Shown: in pieces, positions 20,901-32,900 of the stretch
Numbering within the stretch: position 1 is the stretch's first letter
Layout: each line of letters begins with the position of its first letter
Assembly: GCA_032164245.1 (NCBI GenBank)
Contig: JAVMKO010000010.1
Location: forward strand, 30,020,189 to 30,084,188
DNA length: 64,000 nt
Direction: 5' to 3'
DNA from: Sternotherus odoratus
Lineage: Eukaryota > Chordata > Testudines > Kinosternidae
Made by a program: the position numbers and the translations under genes
Notes under the pieces: model-generated
The model's database searches: none
Told to the model about the DNA's origin: nothing
The model's input: only the letters and a program-made list of their open reading frames with translations

Positions 20901-23900
20901 TTGGACCATGTCCACCTGACCTAATTTCTTATTCTGATTTTTGAACAAGCAAAGCTTTAATTAAGCAACTCTTTAAAAGATCATACTCTTAGCTTACCTC
21001 GATTGTGTAAACTTCAAGACATCAACACTTCAACTTAAATATTAAATGGCAGGGTGTTTTTTGCTCCCCCTCTTCCCGTTCATGTCCCTGCATATATCTT
21101 AAAAATGAACAGGACAGAACTAAGATGCTCTAAAGAAAAATCACCTTTAAGATTATAGTTAGATTGTGGAAGATAAAGATGAAAGAGCTGTCTCATTCAG
21201 TGTGTGGCCTATATGGATACTGCACTTCATGAGGCAAGGATCCTGATGATCCCCTCTCATTCACTATACAGTGAAACCTCGATATAACGGACTAATTCGG
21301 GCGGGGGGGTGTCCGTTAAAACCGAAAGTCCGTTATTTAATAATTTTTTAAAATTATTAAATAACGGACTTTCGGGTGACAATGGACACCCCCCCGCCCG
21401 AATTAGTCCGTTATATGGAGCCAGCCGTGAGTCAGCCCACCCCACCCCTTCCCCCCGCCCGGCTCCCTGCTGCGGGGAGCCGGGCGGGGGGGTTGACAGC
21501 TCCCGCCTGGCTTCCCGCTGCGGGGAGTCGGGCGGGAGCTCTCAAACGCCCCCCCCCCCCGCCCGGCTCCCCGTTGCGGGGAGCCGGGCGGGGGGGTTGA
21601 CAGCTCCCCCCGGCTCCCCCCAGCGGGAAGCCCGGCGGGAGCTGTCAAACCCCCCGCCCGGCTCCCCGTTGCGGGGAGCCGAGCGGGGGCTCTCAAACGC
21701 CCCCCCCCGCCCAGCTCCCCGCTGTGAGGAGCCGGGCGGGGGGGTTGACAGCTCCCCCCAGCGGGGAGCCGGGTGGGAGCTCTCAAACCCCCCCCCCCCG
21801 CCCGGCTCCCCGTTGCGGGGAGTCGGGCGGGGGGGTTCACAGCTCCCGCTCGGCTCCCCCCAGTGGGAAGCCCGGCGGGAGCTGTCAAACCCCCCGCCCG
21901 GCTTCCCGCTGCGGGGAGCCGGGCGGGTGGGTTGACAGCTCCCGCTCGGCTCCCCCCAGCGGGAAGCCCGGCGGGAGCTGTCAAACCCCCCGCCCGGCCT
22001 CCCGCTGCGGGGAGCCGGGCGGGAGCTCTCAAACCCCCCCGCCCGGCTTCCCGCTGCGGGGAGCCGAGCGGGGGCTCTCAAACGCCCCCCCCCCCCCCCG
22101 CCCAGCTCCCCGCTGCGAGGAGCCGGGCGGGGGGGTTGACAGCTCCCGCTCAGCTCCCCCCAGCGGGAAGCCCGGCGGGAGCTGCGGGGAGCCGGGCGGG
22201 GGGCGGGGGGGGTTTGACAGCTCCCGCAGGGGTCCCCGCTGCGGGGAGCCGGGCGGGAGCTGTCAACCCAGCCGGCTCCCTGGGGCCGGAGCCGGCAGCC
22301 CCCAATAACGGATTTCGGACGCATCGGAAATTTTGTCCGTTGCATCCGAAGTCCGTTAAATCGGGGTCCGTTAAATCGAGGGTTTACTGTATATTGTTCC
22401 TATTCTGCAGCACATGAGAGAGAGTGCCTCTGAACCCACACCTATTAAACCACACAACCCTGTATCATAACTCTGTCCCTTGTGAGTTAAGGTTGTCTGT
22501 GCAACCTGATGTTTGCATTTGCAGACTTGAGTGCTTCATTTTACAATCTGAACTCTCTTCTCTGCCAAGTTACTTCAACTAGTGAGGCAGAAAGGCTACT
22601 GCAGAATGCCCCCATTGTATATTAAGAGGTGGGCTCTTTGGCTTAATAGAGACAAGTAGTCAGTTGCCACTGTAAAGGCTTCCCTTCCCACTCTCCCCCC
22701 CCCCCCCCACCCCCCTGCACACACAAGGTTTACCTGATCCACCTAGGAAAGAAGGAGGGTCTGACCAGGTCAGCAGAGGGACTTGTGCCCTTCCCCCATT
22801 GATGACCAGAAGAGGAGGGTATTTGTAAGGGGAGAGGGGGGGAGTTGGAAAAGTTCCTTTTTACCTGGACAAGGAATCATGGTTCCTTTGAAGTATTGCC
22901 TCCTTATTTGTGTACCTTTGCATACCAAATGAAAGGAGACAGAGCTTTAAAGGAGCCTCTGCCTCTGTCTGCATGCCTAATTGCAGACCATATTTCAATA
23001 CTCACTCAGTTGTAATGGTTACATAGTCCATATTTATAACTTTAGATATCGAAATGATACATGCATACAAATTGGACAATCACATTCAGTAAATCACAAC
23101 ATTTCCAATGATACTTTACTCAAGATGGATCTTGAAGGTATATCTCAGTAATGTTATTCATATCATAAGCATATTTTCATAAATAATATGGAGTGAAACA
23201 TCACAACCATTATTCCTTTCCCCCACATCCTCTGGATCTTCAAACATCATTAATTTATCTCCATTTTAGTTAGCAGCCAGTTACCTAGAGAAAAATTTAT
23301 CCCATCAGACTCATTCAAACTTCTGCTGGTCTGAATTTAGCGGCTGATAAAACTGAAAGGTGTGCCCGTATGATTGGCTCTTGTTAATGGAAATATAAAT
23401 TGACTGAAACCACATTTTATTTCCTGTCCCCCACTTTGTGTTCCGTTTCAGAAAGAGGATTCTAAATAAGTCTCAATCATTTATTTATTTTTTAATTCAC
23501 TGAATAGCAGTGAAAAATCCCTCTGAAATACAATCTACAGTTGAGTTTACCTTAGCTTCATAAAGAGGTACATACTTTTCTAATCAACTCATCAGTAGAG
23601 ATTTATATATTGAAACTTGTCTGACATTTAATGTAAGGGTTTCTCTCCAATTTCCTGGGTTCCCTGGAATCATCCAGAAAATAAGCCCTTTTTGTACAGG
23701 TGTGACGGTGCTGTTCCTGGTGGGATCCAACTGTGAGTATCAGATCAGGGCAGATTGCTTCCAAAGGGGCAACTGCAGCCCAAAGCTGGGGGTTTTCCAC
23801 ACTAAGGTAAACCAAACCAGCCAAACAGAAAAGACTTTGGTTTTGCCCCACTGGCTAACCACAAGTCACACAAGCAATTCCCTTAGACACTCCAAGTTCC

Positions 23901-26900
23901 CAGTATCACCACCAGCAGCCACCTGTCCTGGGGACCAATGGTTATGAAAACCAATACCCCAAATAAAGAAAACGGTTCTCCCCAATTCCAAAAAATCAGG
24001 CCCCAGACCCAGGTCAATATACAAATCAGATCTTCCCACAAATCATGCTGTTGCCAATCCTTTAGAATCTAAAAACTAAAGGTTTATTATACAAGGAAAA
24101 AGGTATTAGGTGAGGGTTAAGAATGGTTAAAAGAAATCAATTATATGCAGTAATGGCAAATATCTTGGTTCAGGCTTGCAGCTGTAGAATAAACTGCAGG
24201 TTCAGATAGAAGTCTCTGGAATGCATCCCCTCCAGGGATGGGTCATCAATCCGTTGGTCAGAGCTTCCCATCCAGAGGTAGGTGCTAGCTGAAGATTGCA
24301 GATTGAAGACAAAGATGGAGGGGCTGTAGCAGCTTCATTTATAGGGTTTTTTTTTTTCCAGGTGCAAGAACCTCTTTGTTCCTGCTGTGAAAAGTCCAGC
24401 CCCATGGAGTTCTGGAGTCTCATGGGCAGATCACATGACCATGCATGACTCATTATTTGCAGGCAGCGGCCATTATGCACAGGCTGCCTTGCATGTTCTC
24501 TGGTAGACTTCTCGTCTGGATTGGGGCATTCCAAGCTCCCAGAGTCCATTGTGTCGCTGATCGTCCTTAATGGCCCATCAAGCAGCCCAAGCAAAGCTGA
24601 CGCCCAGTATTCTGGAATGTCCCCCCCAGCAGAGCACAATATTTAGAAAGACAGACAGTCCAGAGCCAATATTCATAACTTCAACTACAAAATTGATACA
24701 TACATACCAATGGCGTATTCATAATCAGTAATCCATAACCTGGTCGTAGACACCCATTATGACCCCCTGTACATAAGATTTGGTGCCACTATAGGACTCT
24801 GGTTGCACCAATGATCTGTAGGATCCCAAATTATTTCAGTAATGTGACAACAGGACAAATGATAACATGAATTCAGTTGGAGACAAGAATTGAATGTTTT
24901 TGTTAAGTTTGAGGAGTTTGAATGAGGTATAAGATTTGTAAATATAGGCAAGAATCTGAAATGTCATTCCTGTGTGTCTGAAGTGAGCAATAATACAATA
25001 CACTTTGCATAATCTTAGCAGCCCTCTTCTAAGGAGCTGATTACTTCAGAAAAGGGTAATTAAGAACAGTTAAATTTTATGGGCAATTTTACAGCTGCAT
25101 TTTCTTTCTCATGTGTTCACTGGTACAATATAATAGATTGGGTTGAAAGACAAGAGCCCTGTCTACACTAGGAGTGCTTTACTGGTATTCTGTATAGGTA
25201 GGCTTGGAAAGATTAGATTATCAGAATATTTCACTGTACATACAAACCAACAAAATATATTCCCATTGATAAAAGAAATTTACAGATAGAGTTAAAAAAA
25301 AAAGTTGCTTAAGAACTTATTGACATTTGATTTAAGGATCTAATATAGTTTGTATATTTTGACATGTGATGGTGACATTTGTGTTTTAACAATGATAAAG
25401 CTTTAACTTTTTAAAATCTCAATATCTACCATCACAAAACAATGGGGGCTGATCATTACTTTACCACCACCCCTGTAATTTCCCACAACTGTGAACATTT
25501 AAATAGATAAAAATAGAAAAAAGTGCTTAAAAATAAATATTGATAATATCCATTGAAATTATAAAATAAAAAAATTATTCTGCTAATCCTATGTATGGGC
25601 CAAAGCCCTTCGTTTTTGGTCCTTATGATTTCCTGGGAATTGATTGGTGTTTGTTACAAATTTTTTGAAAATGTGTGAAAATTGGGTGCAAAAACCCAAC
25701 TTCATAGTTTTCTGGGTAAACATTAGGGGACAGGAGGACAAAAAATAACTAACTGAGAAAAGGAAGTGTACTTAAACCACAGCATTTAAACTTAAGAGTA
25801 CTTAAACCACAGTAAACTGCTTTTACCTTATTTTATGAACTGTACTTCAACACAACGTGCACATGCATGCGTATATCTACATCTACTACATTGCCTCACT
25901 TGAACAGACAACTTTCGGTAGGGTGGCCTCTTCTCTTAGTTGTTCATAAACTTCAGAATTCCTTTTCTGCAGAAACTTAGTGCTTGATCTTGAATCAAAG
26001 ATTCATTCCTTTTAGAACTCTGAGCAAAATCAATTCAGTTGAGTTATAAGAACTTGTCAGGGGAAAAAGGGGAAAGATAATTTCCTGCACATCATGATCA
26101 GAACTTGTACTCACAAAGGTCCAATGGTATTTAGACATGTGGCTAATTTTCTACAAGATTTGAAAACAAGCTAAGTGTATAAAAAGATAGATATTTAAAG
26201 CCAGTAGCTTTGTGTAGAAGCATTAGTATTTTTATTTGCCCTTTAAAGCTAGTACGCATTTTGAAGATGCTGTGGCTGCACAGTTCCTAAGCACCACTGG
26301 ATTACAGCCACTCTACCTGCACTACATTGAAGGAACTTGGGCTTTTCCCTTAAATCTGGTGCTGCAATCTTTTGCACTTCCTTAAAGCATTGTCACATGT
26401 ATATATTCTTGTATTGCTGTTTTCTTTGTTAAATGTAAATACAATGTACCATACTATTCAGTATGTGAAATGTTGCTAAATTAGGATTGTGGGACTGACT
26501 TGAAAAGTCAAGTACCTATAGAGTCAGAATTCCCAACTTGCTTGAATGCTAGGTGAAATTAATATACCCTACCATTTTGTAGTACCTTAATATAGTTGCA
26601 TAGACTTTATGAGTACAGTAGACTCTCGATTATCCGGGATGATCGGGAAAAACTTAATCCTGGTTAATAAAATCACGGATAATCAAGAGTCTACTGTGGG
26701 GCCCTCGGCGGAGAGGGGTGCGCCAGCCGCCCTGCGGCGGGGGAGGAAGGGTCCCACCACCTGCACCAGTCAGCTCCCGCTGCTAGCCTGGGTGTAGGAA
26801 GCCCAGACTGGCAGCGGGAGCTGAGATCCCAGCTGGCAGGAGCCTATGGGGAAACTCTAAAGCAGCAGCGGGTTGAGCACTTAACCTGCCGCTGCTTTGG

Positions 26901-29900
26901 GGTTTCCCCCCAGGCTCCTGCCAGCTGGGGTCTCAGCTCCTGCTGCCAGCCAGGGTTTCCTACACCCAGGCTGGCTGCAGGCAGAGACCCCAGCTGGCAA
27001 GGGGCCAGCGGGGGAACCCCAAAGCAGCAGCAGGCTAAGCGCTCAGCCCGCCGCCACTTTTGGGGTTTCGTCCACTGGCCCCTTGCTAGCCGGGGTCCTG
27101 CCGCCTGCCTCAGTCTGCTCCCACTGTCAGCCTGGGTTCCCTACACCCAGGCTGGCAGCAGGGAGCTGAGTGAGGCAGGCAGCAGGACCCTGGGTGGCAG
27201 GAGCTTGGGGAGAGAGCCCAAAGCTCAGCCTGCCGCCGCTTTGGGCTTTCCCCCCAGGCTCCTGCCACCCGGGGTCCCAGCTCCCGCTGCCAGCCTGGGC
27301 TTCCTACACCCAGGCTGGCAGTGGACTGAGACCCCAGTTCACAAAGGGCCAGTGGAGGAAACCCCAAAGCAGCCACAGGCTAAGCAGCCGTTTTAGGGCT
27401 TCCCCTGCCTAACCCTTTTTTAGACGTCCCGGTTAATTCGCAGCCTGGTTAACCCAAGCCCGGATAATCGGGAGTCTACTGTATACAGATTTTTTTAAAG
27501 CATCTGTAATACAAATGAAGCTGTTAACTGTTGCCTGTTTTTTAATTTTAGGGTGCAGTGTCTGGGTCAGTCCAGGCTTCAGATCGTCTTATGAAAGAGC
27601 TCAGGGATATATATAGATCACAGAGTTATAAAACAGGTAAGGTGCTCTACATTTCTCTCCTTAGAAATGTAATTCAGAAGCTTTTCATCTCTTGGTAAAT
27701 ATCTTCTGCTAATAGCTCTTTGTTTTGTACTTTATTTCATTATGTGCATTTTTTGAAATCTTAGCTTCTGATTTTGAAGTTGAATTACTTGAATTTTCTT
27801 TAAGCATTCCACCTGTAACATTTCTTCTTTATGGCTTTCATATTTTTCTGACCTGGCTTCTTTGTTACATAAAATGTCATGTTAACAATAGTCACATTAA
27901 TATAGCTGTGTGAGTGCTGTCTAGAGGTGATGCTGAACACCACAAATCACATTGACTGTATTGGGAATTGTGGTTTTTCAGTACCTCTTGGGATCTGTCC
28001 TGGTCATGTAGTACTGCATGTTACATTTGAAGCCATTTAAATATTCCTGCCACACAAGGGATTGCACTTGATTCAACAGCCTTTTGCTATTGAATGCAAT
28101 AAGTGAGATTTAGTCTTAGCCATATTTTTAGCTATCCGTTCTCCTTTGATAACACACTCTGATGCTCAGATTCTGTATGCATACAGTGTTGCATGCATAC
28201 AGTGTTGCACGTATATGCCCTGCCCTTTCAACTACTTAAACTATTGAAAAACTATGGTTGTATGTTTATTTTGTAAACAAGTGTTCATCATTTACCTCAA
28301 TAGATTAGCTTAGTCAGATAAAGGCTGGCTATTCTCTTTGCTCCATATATAGAAATTGTCTGAAATCGCTCAGCAGCGTGAGTGGATTGTGTTGTAACTT
28401 CCTGAGCAAGAACGTAGGCATACTGGCTCAGACTTATTTCTTGCTCACATAAGAGACAAGAATACATGTACAAGTCAGGGTGGGAATAGGGAGAATTCCT
28501 GATCAGAAGTCTTCAGATTTGTTTGTCTGACCAGCTGTCGGGATAGGAGGTCTTGTTCTCAAGTAAATTTAAAAGAATGATTGCTACTCTGATTTGTCTA
28601 AAGACATTCTCTGCATTTTGCCTGCCCTATTTTGAGTTACTGTGCCAATTTTCTCATTCTAATGTTCCTGACCCTCATTCAGTGGCTTTGGTATTTTAAT
28701 TTATATTTAAGAAAGGACAAAACTGAACAAGTAAGACCACCGGTCTGAAACTGTCTCAGTTGCATTTCTGAATATTTACTTGAACATTATTATGGATTTC
28801 CTATATTTATCTGATTTGAAATCCGGATCTGATCATACAGAATAGTGCTAATCTAATTCTGCCTGCTGCTGTTGAAGGTTCATTTTGTGACACTATCCAC
28901 CGCTATGTCTTTTTGTTCAGATTACCCCTTCAAGCCAGTAGAGACTAGTCAGTGGGGCTGAGAAGAATCTACAGTTAGGCCATTTGATCTTATCTGCATT
29001 AAGTCATGGAGTGTGCTTTGCTGTCTATGTGGGGGTTTTAGATTCATTTTAGGAAAATCATTTCCATCAAGAGCAGTATCCTTTTGAAAGGCAGGAAGCC
29101 TGATTGCTAAAGTCTTCATTAAATATGCATGTGCACTATCTCAGGTGGATTTAATGGTATTGAGTCATGTTAGATGCGACTACTGATCCAGGGTGCCTTA
29201 TTTAAATGCCTCTGTGAAGTGTTTAGCAGATTGTCCACCTGTAGACTGCCATAATGGGTCAATTCGCTAAGATTAGGCTACTATGTGGAGTGAAAGTATT
29301 GAAACCATGTGACTGTCGAATGCTGTAACCTGAGACCCATATAGATAATTTTTTTTTTCCTCCCTACTGATTGTCTTGGTGTTAGAGGGCTGAGAATGTA
29401 CAATTGTGGTCTCTGACAGTTCTGCATGCACTTGTCTGTGTCTTTGCTGTGATACCACGTATCTGGTTTGAACAGTTTTATAAGAAATCTGACAAAAATC
29501 TCTGACTTCTGAGTGGCTTGGTCATCCATAGCTCACAGATTTGCACCAGCACTAACAATTCCAAATGGCAAATCCGCGGGCCGGATCCAAATAGCTGATG
29601 GGCAGATGCAGCCCGCAGGTTGTAGTTTGCTCCCCCCTGGTTTACGTATTCCCTGTACTTACTATACTGACTCCTTTTAAATGCTACGGTGAAGTTTAGT
29701 TATATAAGGCAACAGGTGCATTTTCAGTATAATCTGTCACTCTAATTTGTACAATAAATAATTTAAACATACACAATTCAGAGTCCCAAATCATGCCGTT
29801 TACAGGCTGCCAGAGACTGACATTCTTTTGGTCTACTATTGGAGTGTTTGTCACTACCCACTGTAATAGCAGCCCCCCTTTTTATTTTCTATTCAATGGT

Positions 29901-32900
29901 TACCTTTCTGGCAGCATTGATTGGATCACCTCCCACCTATAAATTAGGAAATTGTTTGTTTGAATTAACGTGCATAATACTAATCTTTTTGCATATGTAC
30001 AGAGATGAGGCCTGTTCAGCATTGAATGAGATGTGGCTATAGATGTTAGGAAATATGAAGAGAACAGAAGTGGAGAAATTCTAGAATGGCCAACGTCTAT
30101 AGGACACCCTTGATTTGTGTGGTGTTCCCATTTGAAGCTATTAGGAGATAGAGATATTGACTCTTTTGTAACCCTTCTTCTGAAAGTACCTATGGTTATC
30201 TAAGCGAAAGCACATCTAGAATTGAGGCTCTTATCCCTTGATGTATCTGATAGATTAATCTTTGCCTATAGCCACAGACTGGCCTGGTCAAGCACTTTAA
30301 AGGTTTTATATGCTTTTCCTCATTAAAAATGATAAAACATAAGCTGTTTGGGATAGCGTTACACAGTTAATTCAGAACACTACATTCTGTTTTCTAAATA
30401 ACTTGTCTAATACTTCCACAGGGATTTATTCAGTGGAACTCGTAAATGACAGCCTGTATGAGTGGCACGTTAAACTTCTAAAGTGAGTTTATATTTTTTA
30501 AAAACATTTCTCCTAAAGATCCCACGTTAATTTTGTTGCACAGATTACAATATGGAATTGACACTGTCTAGCTAGAATGTACTACGAAGGCTTCATGGAT
30601 AGCGGGTCTTCGGAATTCAATGCAAACTGGTTTTTTGAATTGCATTGGTAGAGTTGGCACAGAATATACCTGAATTTACGCTGTCAAACCAGTGCTCTCC
30701 CAAACCTTTACAAATTAGTGACTCTGTTGTACTGAATATTTTTTTAACTTGAAGAATAAATAGGTTTTGATCCTTTTTTGAGTTATACAAAAGAACAGAA
30801 CTATTTTACTGGCTTTAGCAGCTTTTATTTGTATGGCTCAACAATGACATATGCCTAAAATGAAAGAAAAATACAATTCCAGATGTTGTCCTAATCACTA
30901 TGTGTAAACTATGAAATGTAAACAAGATTTAAAATCATAGACTTTTTACTAACATGTTAGCCAATACTACTGACACATCTATACTTTTAATGTGTATATC
31001 TTTTACCTTAAATATTCCCAGAGCAGTTCCCTTGAAATGATCCCTGGTGATAGGGTAACATACTAACCTACAGATTAACTGTAAGAAGGAAAAACATACC
31101 CCAAATCAAGCTAGTTATATCTGTCCCTTAGAAGTGGTGGTCATTACAGCCATGCTGCTAAATGTTGGGCAATATAGCCACTGTTTGTTGGCTCTCCTGA
31201 CATCAAAAAACTTCCACCCCCAACAAGCGGCATTTGCATTGAATTCCAAAGGCCATTGTGTTTGAGAGTTCTTCTGTCAACAAGGTACTGTTCACATTGG
31301 CACTTGTCATAGCAAAACTTTTGTTGGGAAGGGAAGGGGGGGTAGCACCCCTGAAAGACAGAAGTTTTGTTGTTCAATTACCAGCGTAGACATAGCCTTA
31401 ATGTGGTTGTAGATATTCAAAGAAGCGTACTGCTGACTTCCAGTGGAATATCTACAGTCTTCAGCAGGACGCATGATGCACCCAGCACATATGTAACCAA
31501 ACTTACAAGGGACTGTGTGTCTGTGTTCATACTAAAAAGTTTATTGGGGTGCCAGTTCTTGAGGTAGGATTAACCTAACAGTGCAAGAATTGATAACCAG
31601 GCTGCTAGCTATTGGTAATCCTGCCATCAATGTTTGACTACAAATAGCGTTGTTGAAATTATGCTAATCGCAAAGACCATTGGTTTTACTAATGCCACAG
31701 ATGCAGAATTTCTGATTCTATGGTAATCTAGAACTCTGCACTATACATCAAATGTAACTAGTTCAGTTAGTAAACATTGAAGGTTAGAGTACAAGTATAA
31801 AAGTCTCTTCATTTAAACACATTTATTTTTCGAAGGATACCAAGTTTCAGTGAAGAGAAATCGAATTACTGTTTTCCAGCAAAAGGGTTTTTTATTTTGA
31901 ATGTCCGCATTTAAATTCCTTGAATAACTTAAGTATGATAAGAATACGATACATTGCAGTGAATCTTGCTGCTACTGTCAACTGCTGAGTGTTTACCTGG
32001 CATTTGTGCTTTGATTAAGAATTGTAAAAGTTAATTGTAAATTCAAAAACATTAAAAGAGATAAAGGAACTTTTAAAGGGTAATTTCTCTTGTATAGAAA
32101 GCCAAATGATTCATGTCATTCTGTTTGCTTTTCCCACCTGTTTAATTCCTAGAGTTGATCCTGACAGCCCATTACATAGTGATCTTCAGGTCTTAAAAGA
32201 AAAAGAAGGTATAGAATACATTTTGCTCAACTTCTCATTTAAGGTAAGTGGGTATCAGAGTACTGAGAGGAAATTTTTACTATCCAGATGTAGAAACCAT
32301 TTTAAATGGTAGTAAGCCATGTGCTTTGTTTCAGGGGTTCTCAAGGTTTGTTGCACTGAGACCTGCTTCTGACAACAAAAATTACTTCATGAGCCTGCCC
32401 AAGCCCCACTGCCTCGGGGCAGGGCAGGGCCAAAGCCTGAGCTCTGGGCAGGGGGGCCAAAGCTGAAGCTCAAGGGCTTCAGCCCCAGGCAGAAGGCCTG
32501 TAAATTGAGTCCTGCCGCCCAGGGCTGAGGCATTCAGGCTTCAGCCCCGGGCCCAAGCAAGTCAAAGCCAGCCCTGGCGACCCCATTCAAAGGGGGTCGT
32601 GACCCACTTTGGGGTCCTGACCCACAGGTTGAGAACCGCTGTTCTGTTTGAAGGATGATGGTATAGCTTTCAAAAACAGATACGATTTTTAGTATATTAC
32701 TATCCCATTCCAAGACGACTGATCTGCAAGAAGTAATGCAAACTTCTACATAAATGCAAGATGGACGATTTAACTTTTCAAAGTCTCTATATTATTCATT
32801 TCCCAAAGAATAAATTGGAATATCCTTTCCTTACTTGGAATCAGTGTTGTAGCATAGCCTTTAACTCTATACTTTGTTGTGCTTTTCAGGATAATTTTCC

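Larger units (their letters stand above)
15955..20950 (-). mobile_element. Long CR1-like LINE tract, interrupted by later insertions
   Basis: The left edge (TCATAGATTGATAGATTCCA, then GACCACCATCATGATCTAGT) reads in reverse as a CR1 3' terminus. The remainder is AT-rich sequence I associate with the long 3' part of CR1-related LINEs, in reverse orientation, running to about 20950. It is interrupted by a hAT element (17080-17792), a TA microsatellite and a TA-flanked transposon (18797-19972). No open reverse transcriptase frame is left. The right boundary is uncertain, and more than one CR1 insertion may be present (a second CR1-like end lies near 18352). Confidence 0.55.
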
